A DNA stretch of 46,755 bases from assembly GCA_018895275.1 (NCBI GenBank), contig JAHIOQ010000156.1, positions 1 to 46,755 of the forward strand, written 5' to 3'. A program made the translations under genes and the position numbers. The notes under the pieces were generated by a model that had not been told where the DNA came from, made no database searches, and saw nothing but the letters and a program-made list of their open reading frames with translations. Each line of letters begins with the position of its first letter. Positions within the stretch are counted from its first letter, which is position 1. Source of the stretch: Candidatus Omnitrophota bacterium. Its GTDB lineage: Bacteria; Omnitrophota; Gorgyraeia; B26-G9. Of the stretch, positions 1 through 11,833 are shown in pieces.

Positions 1-24
1 CAGCTTTTCTGTTAACATCTATTT

Positions 25-96
25 GACCTCCATGGGTTTCACCCTTTGGGTGATGGTTACTGTTTTTGTTATATAACCATTGTACCATCGGAGGTC
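25..96 (-). promoter_or_regulatory. Candidate structured 5' leader (three-way junction) pairing with the Shine-Dalgarno of a gene that starts at 18 (minus) and leaves the window
   Basis: Minus strand: GACCTCC(96-90)/GGAGGTC(31-25) extended by ATGG/CCAT across one bulge; ATGGTTA(80-74)/TAACCAT(59-53); CACCC(52-48)/GGGTG(44-40). GGAGGT lies about 7 nt before ATG at 18-16. Confidence 0.5.
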
Positions 97-127
97 GTTC
101 TTTTTTACTCCTTTTTTTATTTTCTAT

Positions 128-476
128 TTAGGATTTAGGGTGTTTTAATTCTAGCTTATTTACCCCGTTAGAAAGCCTCTTTCTAACGGGGTTTACTTCC
201 CAGTCGCCGGTCAGGGTTATTTTATCGGTTACGCCGGTTTCTTTTTGGACATTGAACGTGAACCGGTTATATTCATCAGACTGCCATCTGCCGCCAAGTT
301 TTACGATATAGATGTGGTCATTCCCTAGGGTAGGTAACGTAGTTATCCTCGCCTATTTCAAATTTTCCGTCGAGAACAGCCCTAAATCCGGGCACTCTCG
401 ACTTCTTACCCGTTTTTTCATAAACAAGCCTGTTGCGTGGATCTATTTCGTATCTTATTTTTTCTGTTTTTTTCAT
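128..476 (-). pseudogene. Remnant of a small conserved protein, two halves in different frames
   Basis: Frame 1 (476-318) MKKTEKIRYEIDPRNRLVYEKTGKKSRVPGFRAVLDGKFEIGEDNYVTYPRE*; frame 2 (322-128) NDHIYIVKLGGRWQSDEYNRFTFNVQKETGVTDKITLTGDWEVNPVRKRLSNGVNKLELKHPKS*. Confidence 0.45.
162..192. repeat. Perfect 14-bp-stem palindrome with 3-nt loop
   Basis: ACCCCGTTAGAAAG-CCT-CTTTCTAACGGGGT. Confidence 0.8.
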
Positions 477-506
477 TACACTCTGCTTAGATTTGCCTTT
501 GAACGT

Positions 507-550
507 CGCACCTTCTTACTCTAATCCTACACTACTCTGTAGAAGGTGCG
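507..550. repeat. Inverted repeat flanked by direct repeats GAACGTCG
   Basis: CGCACCTTCT (507-516)/AGAAGGTGCG (541-550); GAACGTCG at 501-508 and 555-562. Confidence 0.6.
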
Positions 551-613
551 GGGTGAACGTCGTAAAAGTTCAAAACCCTTTTCTTCTCCCCGTCGGGAGC
601 CTCACCCAACATC

Positions 614-1146
614 CTATTGCACTTCCAACATATTTCCTTTATAACCATATCTCTCAAGGAGTCGCCGAGCAGAAGTTATACAGCCTGCAGTGCTATAATT
701 TGTGTCTATCCATAATCCGTTGGAGAGTTTTTTGGGAGCTCGAAAGCTATCGCCGTATTTATGTTTTGGCTCCACATTAACCAGATTGCTTTTATGCCCC
801 GCGACTGCTATGGGACAGTCGGCTTTCTTTAACTTATCCTTTCCGATAAGCCATTCTGCTATTTTTATCAAAATCTCATAGGAATTGCGAATTTCAAAAA
901 CTTTGCTTCAATGAATAACACCTTTTTCTCATTCTTTAAAAGTGAGTAATCTGGGAATCCCTCCTCCGTGGAAATGTTTGGTTGAACCTCCTCTGGGTTT
1001 TCAGGATTCCAACCTAAATCTTTTAAAATGGGGTTAATTATTTGATACCTAACAGATTCCTCACTCTTTTCATAAAGGCCTCGGTATTTTTTCATTCTTT
1101 CAATCACCATTTCTAATGTTTCTTTTAAGTCCGCCATATTCCTCAC
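614..1146 (-). pseudogene. Internally deleted/frameshifted restriction-endonuclease-like protein (HsdR_N-type N-terminus plus C-terminal domain)
   Basis: ORF 868-1146 carries VRYQIINPILKDLGWNPENPEEVQPN...FPDYSLLKNEKKVLFIEAK; ORF 614-871, extended upstream in frame as FEIRNSYEILIKIAEWLIG..., carries APKKLSNGLWIDTNYSTAGC. Confidence 0.6.
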
Positions 1147-1163
1147 CTCTTATCTTTTATTTG

Positions 1164-1300
1164 TCACTTCTGCGCCAACATCTCTGCTGCTTCTTCCATA
1201 TCTTCCGGAAACACATCCACATAATATCTCCGCAACGTCGTCGCCACATTTTAATGTCCTAGATCCTTTACTTTTGCAACGTTTATTCGTTTTTGAAATA
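1164..1300 (-). pseudogene. C-terminal remnant of a tyrosine recombinase/integrase
   Basis: Reads RINVAKVKDLGH*NVATTLRRYYVDVFPEDMEEAAEMLAQK*: an LGH...TT.R.Y signature with an in-frame stop right after LGH. Confidence 0.6.
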
Positions 1301-1330
1301 TTCCAAACCCGCATTGGAAATGGTTTGACT

Positions 1331-2257
1331 CTAATTATAGGATGTCCCTAAACTTCCTTCAATCCAAAACTTATCTTTTAAACTTTTCGCATAACCTTCT
1401 AACCCGGGAAATAATGTTGCATTATTAATATTCATCCGATTCAAATCTACAATAGCTTCTTTTCGAGCTTCTGACGAAACGACTATCTTGAGAATATATT
1501 TGAGATAATGATTCTCCCCTTCGCTCATAGCATCAATATTACCTTTAAACGATTGGCTGCTTCCCGTGCACAAAAATACCCCTTGTTGAATAGCCAATCG
1601 TTCATTGGCGTGCGCCGGATTTACCGGGAAAACCATGCTTAATGCTTTGGGGTTTTTCCAAAAATCTTGAAAGGTCTCTTCCTTTCCAAAATCAGCCAAG
1701 ATAGTAATTTCTTCTTTTTTCCCTTCTTTTATCTCTTTATGAAATTCCTTATTATATTTTTGGACAGATCTCTCTTTGCACCAATCTGCGTTGACACACC
1801 AGATAGCGCCATTCTTATTATAACATTCATCAAAGGCAAAAAAGGCCGCCACATAAGGCGAATAAGTAAAATCCAACAGGCGCGTAGGACATCCATAATG
1901 CTGCATCAAGGCAAGCCATTCCAACGTATTTCCGGGTTTTTGACAAGACGAGGAAAAATAATTATTGGCTTCTCGTTTAAATTCCTTTAAAAGAATTCCC
2001 TCTTCTATCTGTTCAAGAATTAAGTTGCCGGTTCTGTCCTTAGTTCCCCAATTGTTTTTTTTCCACGTTTCCAGTGAGGTTTGCAATGACCAATCAGCGT
2101 ATCTTTGGCACCTAAAGATCCAACCACGATCGAATTTAGCAAGCATTTTTTTTATTTCATTCCAACTCGCATACGGTTTAGTTGTAACACCTATTTCATT
2201 TACTGCCGCAGCATCTCGATCCTCTATTACTATAAAATCCCAAATTGTTCTACACAA
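1331..2257 (-). CDS. FRG domain-containing protein
   Basis: LMQHYGCPTRLLDFTYSPYVAAFFAF motif; 308 aa. Confidence 0.75.
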   Translation of the reverse strand: MCRTIWDFIVIEDRDAAAVNEIGVTTKPYASWNEIKKMLAKFDRGWIFRCQRYADWSLQTSLETWKKNNWGTKDRTGNLILEQIEEGILLKEFKREANNYFSSSCQKPGNTLEWLALMQHYGCPTRLLDFTYSPYVAAFFAFDECYNKNGAIWCVNADWCKERSVQKYNKEFHKEIKEGKKEEITILADFGKEETFQDFWKNPKALSMVFPVNPAHANERLAIQQGVFLCTGSSQSFKGNIDAMSEGENHYLKYILKIVVSSEARKEAIVDLNRMNINNATLFPGLEGYAKSLKDKFWIEGSLGTSYN

Positions 2258-2440
2258 AATTATCCTCCTTAACGAAAAGTGCCGCTCCCTAAATTCCGAT
2301 ATAACTCTATGATTCCTAATTTTTTATCTTAATATTATCCGCAATAATTCTTTATTTTTCGTCTTTCTCTGTGTCTCTGCGCCTCTGTGTGAGGATCTGT
2401 TTTTTGCAAGATATTCAACTCGCAACATTCAACGATATGC

Positions 2441-2881
2441 CTACACATCAAAAATCACCTCTGCCTGTAAAATATTATTTAGGGTTTTTATGTTCAGGTT
2501 ATGATAGGTCACGGCCTTTATCTCTGTTTTTCGTTTGTAGCCGGCGTTTAGTTCGTGCGCGGATAGGCGTGCTTTAAGCGAGCATTCGGTGAGTTGTTCG
2601 AGATGAAACGGAAAAAATATGATGTTATGTATATCGGAAAGTCTGAGCAGCTCGCTAAGCCAGCTTACCAGCAATTCTTCTCTGTTTGCCGCGCTTACCT
2701 CTACGGAAAAAGATCTCTCTTGAATGTCTCGCGGCTGCCTTTTTTTAGGGCAGGCGATAATAGAAAACATCCCTCTTGCCGCATTTACAAATAATTCGCT
2801 GCTGTCTTTTCCAAAGGCCCGTAATCCGATGTCCGCCGTGTGCTCAAACAGCTCATGCGATTTCCGCAATGTCCTCGCCAT
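2441..2881 (-). CDS. Archease family protein
   Basis: [31 protein letters not shown] ... [10 protein letters not shown] ... AEVIFDV; likely start at [12 protein letters not shown], overlapping the gyrA end. Confidence 0.85.
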   Translation of the reverse strand: MARTLRKSHELFEHTADIGLRAFGKDSSELFVNAARGMFSIIACPKKRQPRDIQERSFSVEVSAANREELLVSWLSELLRLSDIHNIIFFPFHLEQLTECSLKARLSAHELNAGYKRKTEIKAVTYHNLNIKTLNNILQAEVIFDV

Positions 2882-5324
2882 TTTCGATTTCTTCGTCATC
2901 TTCTCTTGCCGCCAATCCGGCAACCGCAACGACCTTATCTTTGCTGTCTATACGCATCAACCGCACCCCTTGCGTAGACCGGCCGGTAGTGCGCACCTCT
3001 TTGATCGGGCAGCGCACGATCATGCCGCTGGAGGTTATGAGCATGAGCTCATCCGTATCCACAACCGCATTCAGCCCGACTACCAGGCCGTTGGTTGTTG
3101 TGGTCTTTATGTTGATAAGGCCCTTGCCGCCGCGGCGTTGCACCTTGTATTCGTCCATCCCGGTACGCTTGCCAAAGCCGTTCTCGGTTACGGCGAGCAA
3201 GGTCGCGTCTTTTCGCACAAGTTCCATGCCGATAACTTCATCTTTTTTCGCCAGGGAGATCCCGCGTACGCCGGATGCCGTTCTCCCCATGTCGCGCACG
3301 TCTTTTTCGCTGAAGCGAATTGCCTTGCCTTGTTTTGTCGCCAGGAATATTTCCTGCTCTCCGTCCGTCAGTTTACAACTTATCAGCTCATCTTTGTCGC
3401 GCATGGTGATTGCGCTGATGCCGCCTTTACGCGGCCGGCTGTACGACATAAGGTCTGTTTTCTTTATGACCCCGTTGCGCGTGGCCATCACCAGGAACCG
3501 CCCCTCTGTAAATTCCTTCACCTGTATCAGTGCGCTGACATTTTCTCCTTGCGCGATTTGTAAGATATTAACAATCGCCTTGCCCTTAGAGGCTCTTCCG
3601 CCCTGGGGAATCTCGTAGACCTTCAGCCAATAGACCTTTCCCTGGTCGGTAAACACCAGTAAATAATCGTGCGTGGAGGCAATGAATAAATGCTCAATAA
3701 AATCTTCTTCGCGCATTCCCGCTCCGGAAACACCTTTTCCGCCGCGGCGCTGCTTGCGATAGGCGCTCACCGGCAGCCGTTTTATATACCGGGCATGAGA
3801 AAGCGTGATCACCACGTCTTCGTCGGCGATGAGGTCTTCGATCTCAAAGTCGTCGATCTGGGCGATAATCTGCGTGCGGCGTTCGTCTCCGTATTTTTTG
3901 CGCAGCTCTTCAAGCTCCTCTTTAATAATCGCCAGTATTTTTTTCGGGTCAGCAAGAATGGCTTTTAAAATAGTTATTTTCTTTATCAGCTCCAGGTATT
4001 CGTTTTCTATTTTTTCCCGTTCCAGGGCGGTAAGCCGCTGCAGCTGCATCTCCAGAATCGCCTGCGCCTGGAACTCGCTCAGCCCGAATTTTTCCATCAG
4101 GGCCTGTTTTGCCTCCGGAGTGTTTTTTGACTCGCGGATGGTTTTAATCACCTTGTCCAGGTTATCCAGGCAGATTTTTAATCCTTCCAGTATATGCGCC
4201 CGCTCCTGCGCCTTGCGCAGTTCAAATTTTGTCCGGCGCGTGATAATTTCTTTGCGATGCTCAATAAAATAATACAATATCTGTTTCAGGTTCAATATCC
4301 GCGGCTGGTTATCGACAAGCGCCAAAAAGATGATCCCGAACGTTGTTTCCAGCTGCGTATGCTTATAAAGCAGGTTTAAAATTACCTGCGCAACCGCGTC
4401 GCGCTTAAGCTCGATGACCATGCGCATGCCGTCTTTGTCCGATTCATCGCGAATGTCGGAAATTCCTTCGATTTTTTTCTGCTGCACCAGTCCGGCGATT
4501 ACCCCGATCACGTTCGCCTTATTTACCTGATAAGGAATTTCCGTGATAACAATCGATTCCTTGCCGCTTTTCTGTGTTTCGATAACCGCCTTTGCCCGGA
4601 TTTTAATCGGCGACCTGCCGGTCTCATAGGCTTTTTTAATCCCCTCGCGGCCGCAGATAATACCGGCCGTGGGAAAATCCGGGCCTTGAATCTTTTTCAT
4701 TAAATCTTTTATTTGCGCGTCCGGATTGTCGATAAGATAAATTAACGCGTCGATAACTTCGGTTACGTTGTGCGGCGGGATGTTTGTCGCCATACCCACG
4801 GCAATTCCGCTGGAGCCGTTGATCATGAGGTTCGGCAGCGCCGCCGGCAAAACCGTCGGTTCTTCCAGAGACTCGTCAAAATTAGGGACAAAATCAACCG
4901 TTTCTTTTTCAATGTCAATAAGTAATTCGCGGGTAATTGCCGCCATACGCGCTTCCGTATAACGCATCGCCGCCGGGGAGTCCCCGTCCACCGAGCCGAA
5001 ATTGCCCTGCCCGTCGACCAGCGGGTAGCGCAAGGAAAAACTCTGCACCATTCTGACTAAAGAATCGTAAACCGCCACATCGCCGTGCGGATGGTATTTA
5101 CCAAGCACTTCTCCGACGATACGCGCGCTTTTTTTGTACGGCTTATTATGCTCAAGGCTCAATTCTTTCATGGCGTAGAGAATACGCCGGTGCACCGGCT
5201 TAAGCCCGTCGCGGATATCCGGCAGCGCGCGCCCGACAATAACGCTCATCGCGTAGTCGATATAAGACTTTTTCATTTCCGCTTCGATAGGTACGGCTAC
5301 AATTCTTTCGTTTTGTGCATACAT
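2853..5324 (-). CDS. gyrA: DNA gyrase subunit A
   Basis: [33 protein letters not shown]; GyrA-box QRRGGKG. Confidence 0.98.
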   Translation of the reverse strand: MYAQNERIVAVPIEAEMKKSYIDYAMSVIVGRALPDIRDGLKPVHRRILYAMKELSLEHNKPYKKSARIVGEVLGKYHPHGDVAVYDSLVRMVQSFSLRYPLVDGQGNFGSVDGDSPAAMRYTEARMAAITRELLIDIEKETVDFVPNFDESLEEPTVLPAALPNLMINGSSGIAVGMATNIPPHNVTEVIDALIYLIDNPDAQIKDLMKKIQGPDFPTAGIICGREGIKKAYETGRSPIKIRAKAVIETQKSGKESIVITEIPYQVNKANVIGVIAGLVQQKKIEGISDIRDESDKDGMRMVIELKRDAVAQVILNLLYKHTQLETTFGIIFLALVDNQPRILNLKQILYYFIEHRKEIITRRTKFELRKAQERAHILEGLKICLDNLDKVIKTIRESKNTPEAKQALMEKFGLSEFQAQAILEMQLQRLTALEREKIENEYLELIKKITILKAILADPKKILAIIKEELEELRKKYGDERRTQIIAQIDDFEIEDLIADEDVVITLSHARYIKRLPVSAYRKQRRGGKGVSGAGMREEDFIEHLFIASTHDYLLVFTDQGKVYWLKVYEIPQGGRASKGKAIVNILQIAQGENVSALIQVKEFTEGRFLVMATRNGVIKKTDLMSYSRPRKGGISAITMRDKDELISCKLTDGEQEIFLATKQGKAIRFSEKDVRDMGRTASGVRGISLAKKDEVIGMELVRKDATLLAVTENGFGKRTGMDEYKVQRRGGKGLINIKTTTTNGLVVGLNAVVDTDELMLITSSGMIVRCPIKEVRTTGRSTQGVRLMRIDSKDKVVAVAGLAAREDDEEIENGEDIAEIA

Positions 5325-5355
5325 GGGATATTCTCACTCCTGTTTTTTCTTTAAA

Positions 5356-7884
<2,529 letters not shown>

Positions 7885-7925
7885 TTATATATTTTTCCAT
7901 CCGCGCTGCGAATTAACTCTTTTAA

Positions 7926-8237
7926 TTATTGATAAACATCCGGGCTTCCTATTTTAAATCTTAGCTCGTCTATTTTTGTTTCGCCGAGAAAATGGTTGAT
8001 TTTTTTTAAAATCTTTTTCTTTTCTGTTGTCAGATGGTGCAGCCACGCCGAATTGGAAACAACAACCGTCAGCGTGTTATTTTTAATCGCTGCCGGCGCA
8101 GTATATTGTGCCGCCTGAGCCGGCATAATCTCTTTCCAGGAATCAATAATTATTGCCTGCCGGGATTTTTTTTGATGCTCATGTTTTTCCAGAATTCCTT
8201 CAATGATTTTTGCAATCGGTACTATTTTTCTGTCCAT
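7926..8237 (-). CDS. dciA: DUF721/DciA family protein (candidate replicative helicase loader)
   Basis: Small protein between dnaN and gyrB; SWKEIMPAQAAQYTAPAAIKNNTLTVVVSNSAWLHHLTTEKKKILKKIN. Confidence 0.8.
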   Translation of the reverse strand: MDRKIVPIAKIIEGILEKHEHQKKSRQAIIIDSWKEIMPAQAAQYTAPAAIKNNTLTVVVSNSAWLHHLTTEKKKILKKINHFLGETKIDELRFKIGSPDVYQ

Positions 8238-8240
8238 TTT

Positions 8241-9362
8241 TTATACCAGCTGCATCGGTAACACGATATAAACATACATCCCGTTTTCTTCAGTTAGTAC
8301 CTCTCTAAATACACCGGGTTTTTCCGCGTCATTTAGTTCAAAATCTACGGTTTCATTTTGCAGGTTTTTCAACACATCCATTAAAAAAGCCGGGTTAAAA
8401 CCGACGGTTAATTCGTTTCCTTTGTAGTCCATCGTAATCTCTTCTTTAACTTCTCCGATATCCGGAGTCATCTTTGAAATCACAAGTTTATTTTTAAATA
8501 CATCCAGTTTTATCGACTGCGAATCCTGACTGGTAAATAAACTCGCTCTTTTTATCGCGGAAAGCAGCCGGTCTTTTTCAATATGAATTTTTTCCTGTTT
8601 TTCTTTTTGTTTTTCTTTCGGAATTATCTGCTCATAACTAGGAAATTCTCCTTCAATAAGGCGTGATACGATCGTTGTTGTTCCGTCTAATTCAAAAGCA
8701 ATTTGATTATCGGAAAATATTATCTTTACCTGGCCTTCATCTTTTAAAATCTTATTCAACTCATTGATTGTTTTTATCGGAATAATCACCTCTTTTTTAT
8801 TAATCTCCAGAGGCAGCGCGCTTTCAATTAAGGCCAGCCTTCTTCCATCGGTAGCCACAAGGCGCAATATTTTATTTTTCAGCATGAATAATGTCCCGTT
8901 TAATACATAGCGGGTTTCGTCCCGGGACATCGCGAAGCTCACTTTTTTTAAAAGTTTTTTTAATACCGCCTGCGGAAGTATAATATTTTCTTTATTGTTA
9001 AATTTAGGAATCGTCGGAAATTCCTCTTTCGGTAACCCGATTAAACGAAATGAGCATGAATCACAATCGATTATCATATTAAAGTTTTTTCTTACGGTTA
9101 TGGTTATTTCTCCTTCCGGAAGCTCTCGGACAATATCGGCAAATCTTTTTGCCGGAACAGTGATGTTTCCTTCTTCAATTACTTCCGCTTTTGCACAATA
9201 AATAATTCCAATATCAAGATCCGTAGTATTAAATAATATTTTATCTTTCGAAGCTTCGATTAATACATTTGATAAAATAGGTAGTGTTGTTTTTGTTGCC
9301 ACAGCGCCTTCTACGGTTTGAATCGCGCTGGTAAGAACGCTTTTGGAAACCTTAAATTTCAT
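8241..9362 (-). CDS. dnaN: DNA polymerase III beta subunit (sliding clamp)
   Basis: MKFKVSKSVLTSAIQTVEGAVATKTTLPILSNVLIEA; C-terminal YIVLPMQLV. Confidence 0.97.
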   Translation of the reverse strand: MKFKVSKSVLTSAIQTVEGAVATKTTLPILSNVLIEASKDKILFNTTDLDIGIIYCAKAEVIEEGNITVPAKRFADIVRELPEGEITITVRKNFNMIIDCDSCSFRLIGLPKEEFPTIPKFNNKENIILPQAVLKKLLKKVSFAMSRDETRYVLNGTLFMLKNKILRLVATDGRRLALIESALPLEINKKEVIIPIKTINELNKILKDEGQVKIIFSDNQIAFELDGTTTIVSRLIEGEFPSYEQIIPKEKQKEKQEKIHIEKDRLLSAIKRASLFTSQDSQSIKLDVFKNKLVISKMTPDIGEVKEEITMDYKGNELTVGFNPAFLMDVLKNLQNETVDFELNDAEKPGVFREVLTEENGMYVYIVLPMQLV

Positions 9363-9456
9363 TTTATCCCCCTTTTTATCAACAAGTTATTCTATATACT
9401 ATGTATTATTTTTTTATATAAAGATAGTAGTTGTAATAGTAGTGCAGCATCTTTTT

Positions 9457-9465
9457 TGTGGATAA
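9457..9465 (-). promoter_or_regulatory. DnaA box TTATCCACA in the dnaA-dnaN gap
   Basis: tgtggataa on + strand; variant TTATCAACA nearby at 9376-9384. Confidence 0.6.
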
Positions 9466-9493
9466 CCCCTTTAACCCCTTTTTTTACAAAAGG

Positions 9494-10852
9494 TTATTTT
9501 GTTTCTATTTTGTTAATAAGTGATGTTAATAAATCTTTTACTTTTGTATTAATTTTTGATAACTTCCGTATTTTTTCATACGCGTGTAAAACCGTAGTAT
9601 GGTCCCGTCCGCCGAAATATTCGCCGATTTCCGAAAGAGAGTGATTTGTTAGCTCTCTCGCCAAAAACATGGCGATTTGGCGCGGATAAGAGATAATCTT
9701 TTTTCTCCCCTCCTTTTTTATATCAGAGATTCTAATATCAAAATTTTCAGCAATAACCTTCTGAATGCAGTCAATAGTGATGATTTGCGTATGCGCGTCT
9801 TCTTTTATTGCGTCCTTTAAAACCTCTTCGGCAACCGCGATTGAAATTTGATTATTTGTTAATAAAGAATAGGCAACAACCCTAATAAGCGACCCCTCCA
9901 GCTCTCTGATATTTGAATGAATTTTTTCGGCGATAAAAAACATTACGTCATCCGGCACCTTTACAATTTCCCGCTCCGCTTTTTTACGCAAAATAGCAAT
10001 GCGTGTTTCCAGGTCAGGCGGTTGAATATCCGTAACCAGCCCCCATTCAAAACGGGAAATCAGGCGCTCTTCGAGTCCGGGAATATCTTTCGGCGAACGG
10101 TCGCTGGAGAGAATAATCTGTTTATGCGCATCATAAAGGGTGTTGAACGTGTGGAAAAATTCTTCCTGAGTGCTTTCCTTTCCGGCGATAAATTGGATAT
10201 CATCAATTAATAAAATATCTACATTGCGGTATTTTTCGCGGAAACGCATCGTGGTTCTCGTCTGAATAGCATTGATCAGCTGGTTCGTAAATCGCTCACT
10301 GGTAGTATATGATAATTTTGCTCCGGGGGTTTTCTCTAAAATAAAATGCCCGACCGCCTGCATAAGGTGCGTTTTCCCTAACCCCACCCCGCCGTATATA
10401 AATAAAGGATTATAAGCGCGTGCCGGGGATTCGGCAACCGCGGAGCTTGCAGCATGTGCGAACCTATTGCTGGGCCCGACGACAAAACTATCAAAGGTAT
10501 ATTTAGGATTTAAATAAACATCCGGTTTGTGGCGTGGCTCGGAGGGCGTTTTTTCTCTGGAGATGCCGGCAATTATTTTTTCCGCGATCTGAGAAGCCTG
10601 CGTTGTTCCGACGATAAAATCAATGCGCAGCTGCGAAGAGGCAATACGGGTAAGCGTTTCGCAAAGCATCTCATAATAATGATCCAACAGCCATTCCTTA
10701 AAAAATTTATTTGGTACCTCGACGTTGATTTGCTCGTCGGAAAGCATGACCGCCCTTGTCGGCTTCAGCCAGGTTTCAAAACTTTGCGCGGGAATCTCCT
10801 GTTTAAGAACAGACAGAACTTCGGACCATAGTTGTACAGCATTATTGTGCAT
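9494..10852 (-). CDS. dnaA: Chromosomal replication initiator DnaA
   Basis: NPLFIYGGVGLGKTHLMQAVGH; C-terminal GGRDHTTVLHAYEKI. Confidence 0.98.
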   Translation of the reverse strand: MHNNAVQLWSEVLSVLKQEIPAQSFETWLKPTRAVMLSDEQINVEVPNKFFKEWLLDHYYEMLCETLTRIASSQLRIDFIVGTTQASQIAEKIIAGISREKTPSEPRHKPDVYLNPKYTFDSFVVGPSNRFAHAASSAVAESPARAYNPLFIYGGVGLGKTHLMQAVGHFILEKTPGAKLSYTTSERFTNQLINAIQTRTTMRFREKYRNVDILLIDDIQFIAGKESTQEEFFHTFNTLYDAHKQIILSSDRSPKDIPGLEERLISRFEWGLVTDIQPPDLETRIAILRKKAEREIVKVPDDVMFFIAEKIHSNIRELEGSLIRVVAYSLLTNNQISIAVAEEVLKDAIKEDAHTQIITIDCIQKVIAENFDIRISDIKKEGRKKIISYPRQIAMFLARELTNHSLSEIGEYFGGRDHTTVLHAYEKIRKLSKINTKVKDLLTSLINKIETK

Positions 10853-11054
10853 AGCGGTAAGTATAAGGCCTTTATTTATTAACAGACATGAATTAAAAAA
10901 ACACTATTGTATCTTCTTTGTTTTTAAATAGTTATAATTTTGTTTCCTAAAACAATCCACATGTTATCCACAGCACGAATATTCCCGGAATAACTACTAA
11001 AAAATTATTATAACAGAAAGAAGGACAAATTCAAGAGTTTTTTTGAGTTTTTTG
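10853..11054. other. oriC: Candidate chromosomal replication origin (oriC)
   Basis: Very AT-rich gap between divergent dnaA and rpmH; consensus DnaA box TTATCCACA at 10964-10972; genes on both sides point away. Confidence 0.65.
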
Positions 11055-11082
11055 TTGACTAAAATAACAGTTGTGCTATAAT
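11055..11082 (+). promoter_or_regulatory. sigma70-like promoter for rpmH
   Basis: TTGACT (11055-11060), 16-nt spacer, TATAAT (11077-11082). Confidence 0.75.
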
Positions 11083-11121
11083 TTTTAGATATAAAAAATA
11101 ATAAGGAAAGAGGGATGCCGG

Positions 11122-11259
11122 ATGAAGAAAACTCTAAAGCCAAAATCAAACCTGAAAAGAAAAAAAACACACGGGTTTCGCGAGAGAATGAAGTCGAAAG
11201 ACGGGCGCGCAATATTGAAGCGTAGACGGCAAAAGGGACGCAAAAAACTTACCGTCTAA
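11122..11259 (+). CDS. rpmH: 50S ribosomal protein L34 (not in the supplied ORF track)
   Basis: [45 protein letters not shown]. Confidence 0.95.
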   Translation: MKKTLKPKSNLKRKKTHGFRERMKSKDGRAILKRRRQKGRKKLTV

Positions 11260-11260
11260 A

Positions 11261-11593
11261 ATGAAGCAGTGCGGCCTATCAAAGAAAGAGCGCCTGTTAC
11301 GGCCTTTCCAATATAAAAATGTATATCGATACTGTTTGCGAAAAAAGGGCAGGCAGGTGTGGGTATACACCATGCCAAACGGCTTAATGCACAACCGAAT
11401 TGGTATTAGCGTAAGCAAAAAGACCTGCACCAACAATGTTAACCGCAACCGGGTGAAGCGGATTATCCGGCAGGTTTTTCAACGGAATAAGGATATCTTT
11501 GGAGAGGGGAAAGATATTGTTTTTGTGTTAAAAGAAATGCCGGAAACAGCTAGTTATGACTTTTTTAAAGAGGCGATATTGAAACTTTTCTAA
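11261..11593 (+). CDS. rnpA: Ribonuclease P protein component
   Basis: Follows rpmH; NRIGISVSKKTCTNNVNRNRVKRIIRQVFQ. Confidence 0.92.
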   Translation: MKQCGLSKKERLLRPFQYKNVYRYCLRKKGRQVWVYTMPNGLMHNRIGISVSKKTCTNNVNRNRVKRIIRQVFQRNKDIFGEGKDIVFVLKEMPETASYDFFKEAILKLF

Positions 11594-11602
11594 AAAGCTG
11601 AG

Positions 11603-11833
11603 ATGAAAAAAACGGTCTTATTTTTAATTGATTTTTATCGCAACTATTTATCAGGATTAATGTTAAAGTCTTGCAGGTTTTATCCCAGCTGCTCGGTGTA
11701 TGCCAAAGAGGCAGTGAAAAAAAAGGGTGTTTTAAAAGGAATTTTGCTTGGTTCATGGCGAATCCTAAGATGTAACCCTCTGTCCCGCGGCGGATACGAC
11801 CCTGTAGATAAGGTGCGCAATAATGAAAAATGA
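11603..11833 (+). CDS. yidD: Membrane protein insertion efficiency factor YidD
   Basis: [45 protein letters not shown]. Confidence 0.95.
   Translation: MKKTVLFLIDFYRNYLSGLMLKSCRFYPSCSVYAKEAVKKKGVLKGILLGSWRILRCNPLSRGGYDPVDKVRNNEK

Noticed and set aside
37-100. Hammerhead ribozyme in the left-edge three-way junction
   Set aside because: GAAA is present next to one stem but the required CUGANGA core is missing.
433-780. 115-aa plus-strand ORF
   Set aside because: No recognisable motif; overlaps minus-strand gene remnants and has atypical composition.
2724-3618. Long plus-strand ORFs (279 and 280 aa) over gyrA
   Set aside because: Antisense shadow frames of a strongly conserved gene; low-complexity Ser/Arg/Pro translation and no family signature.
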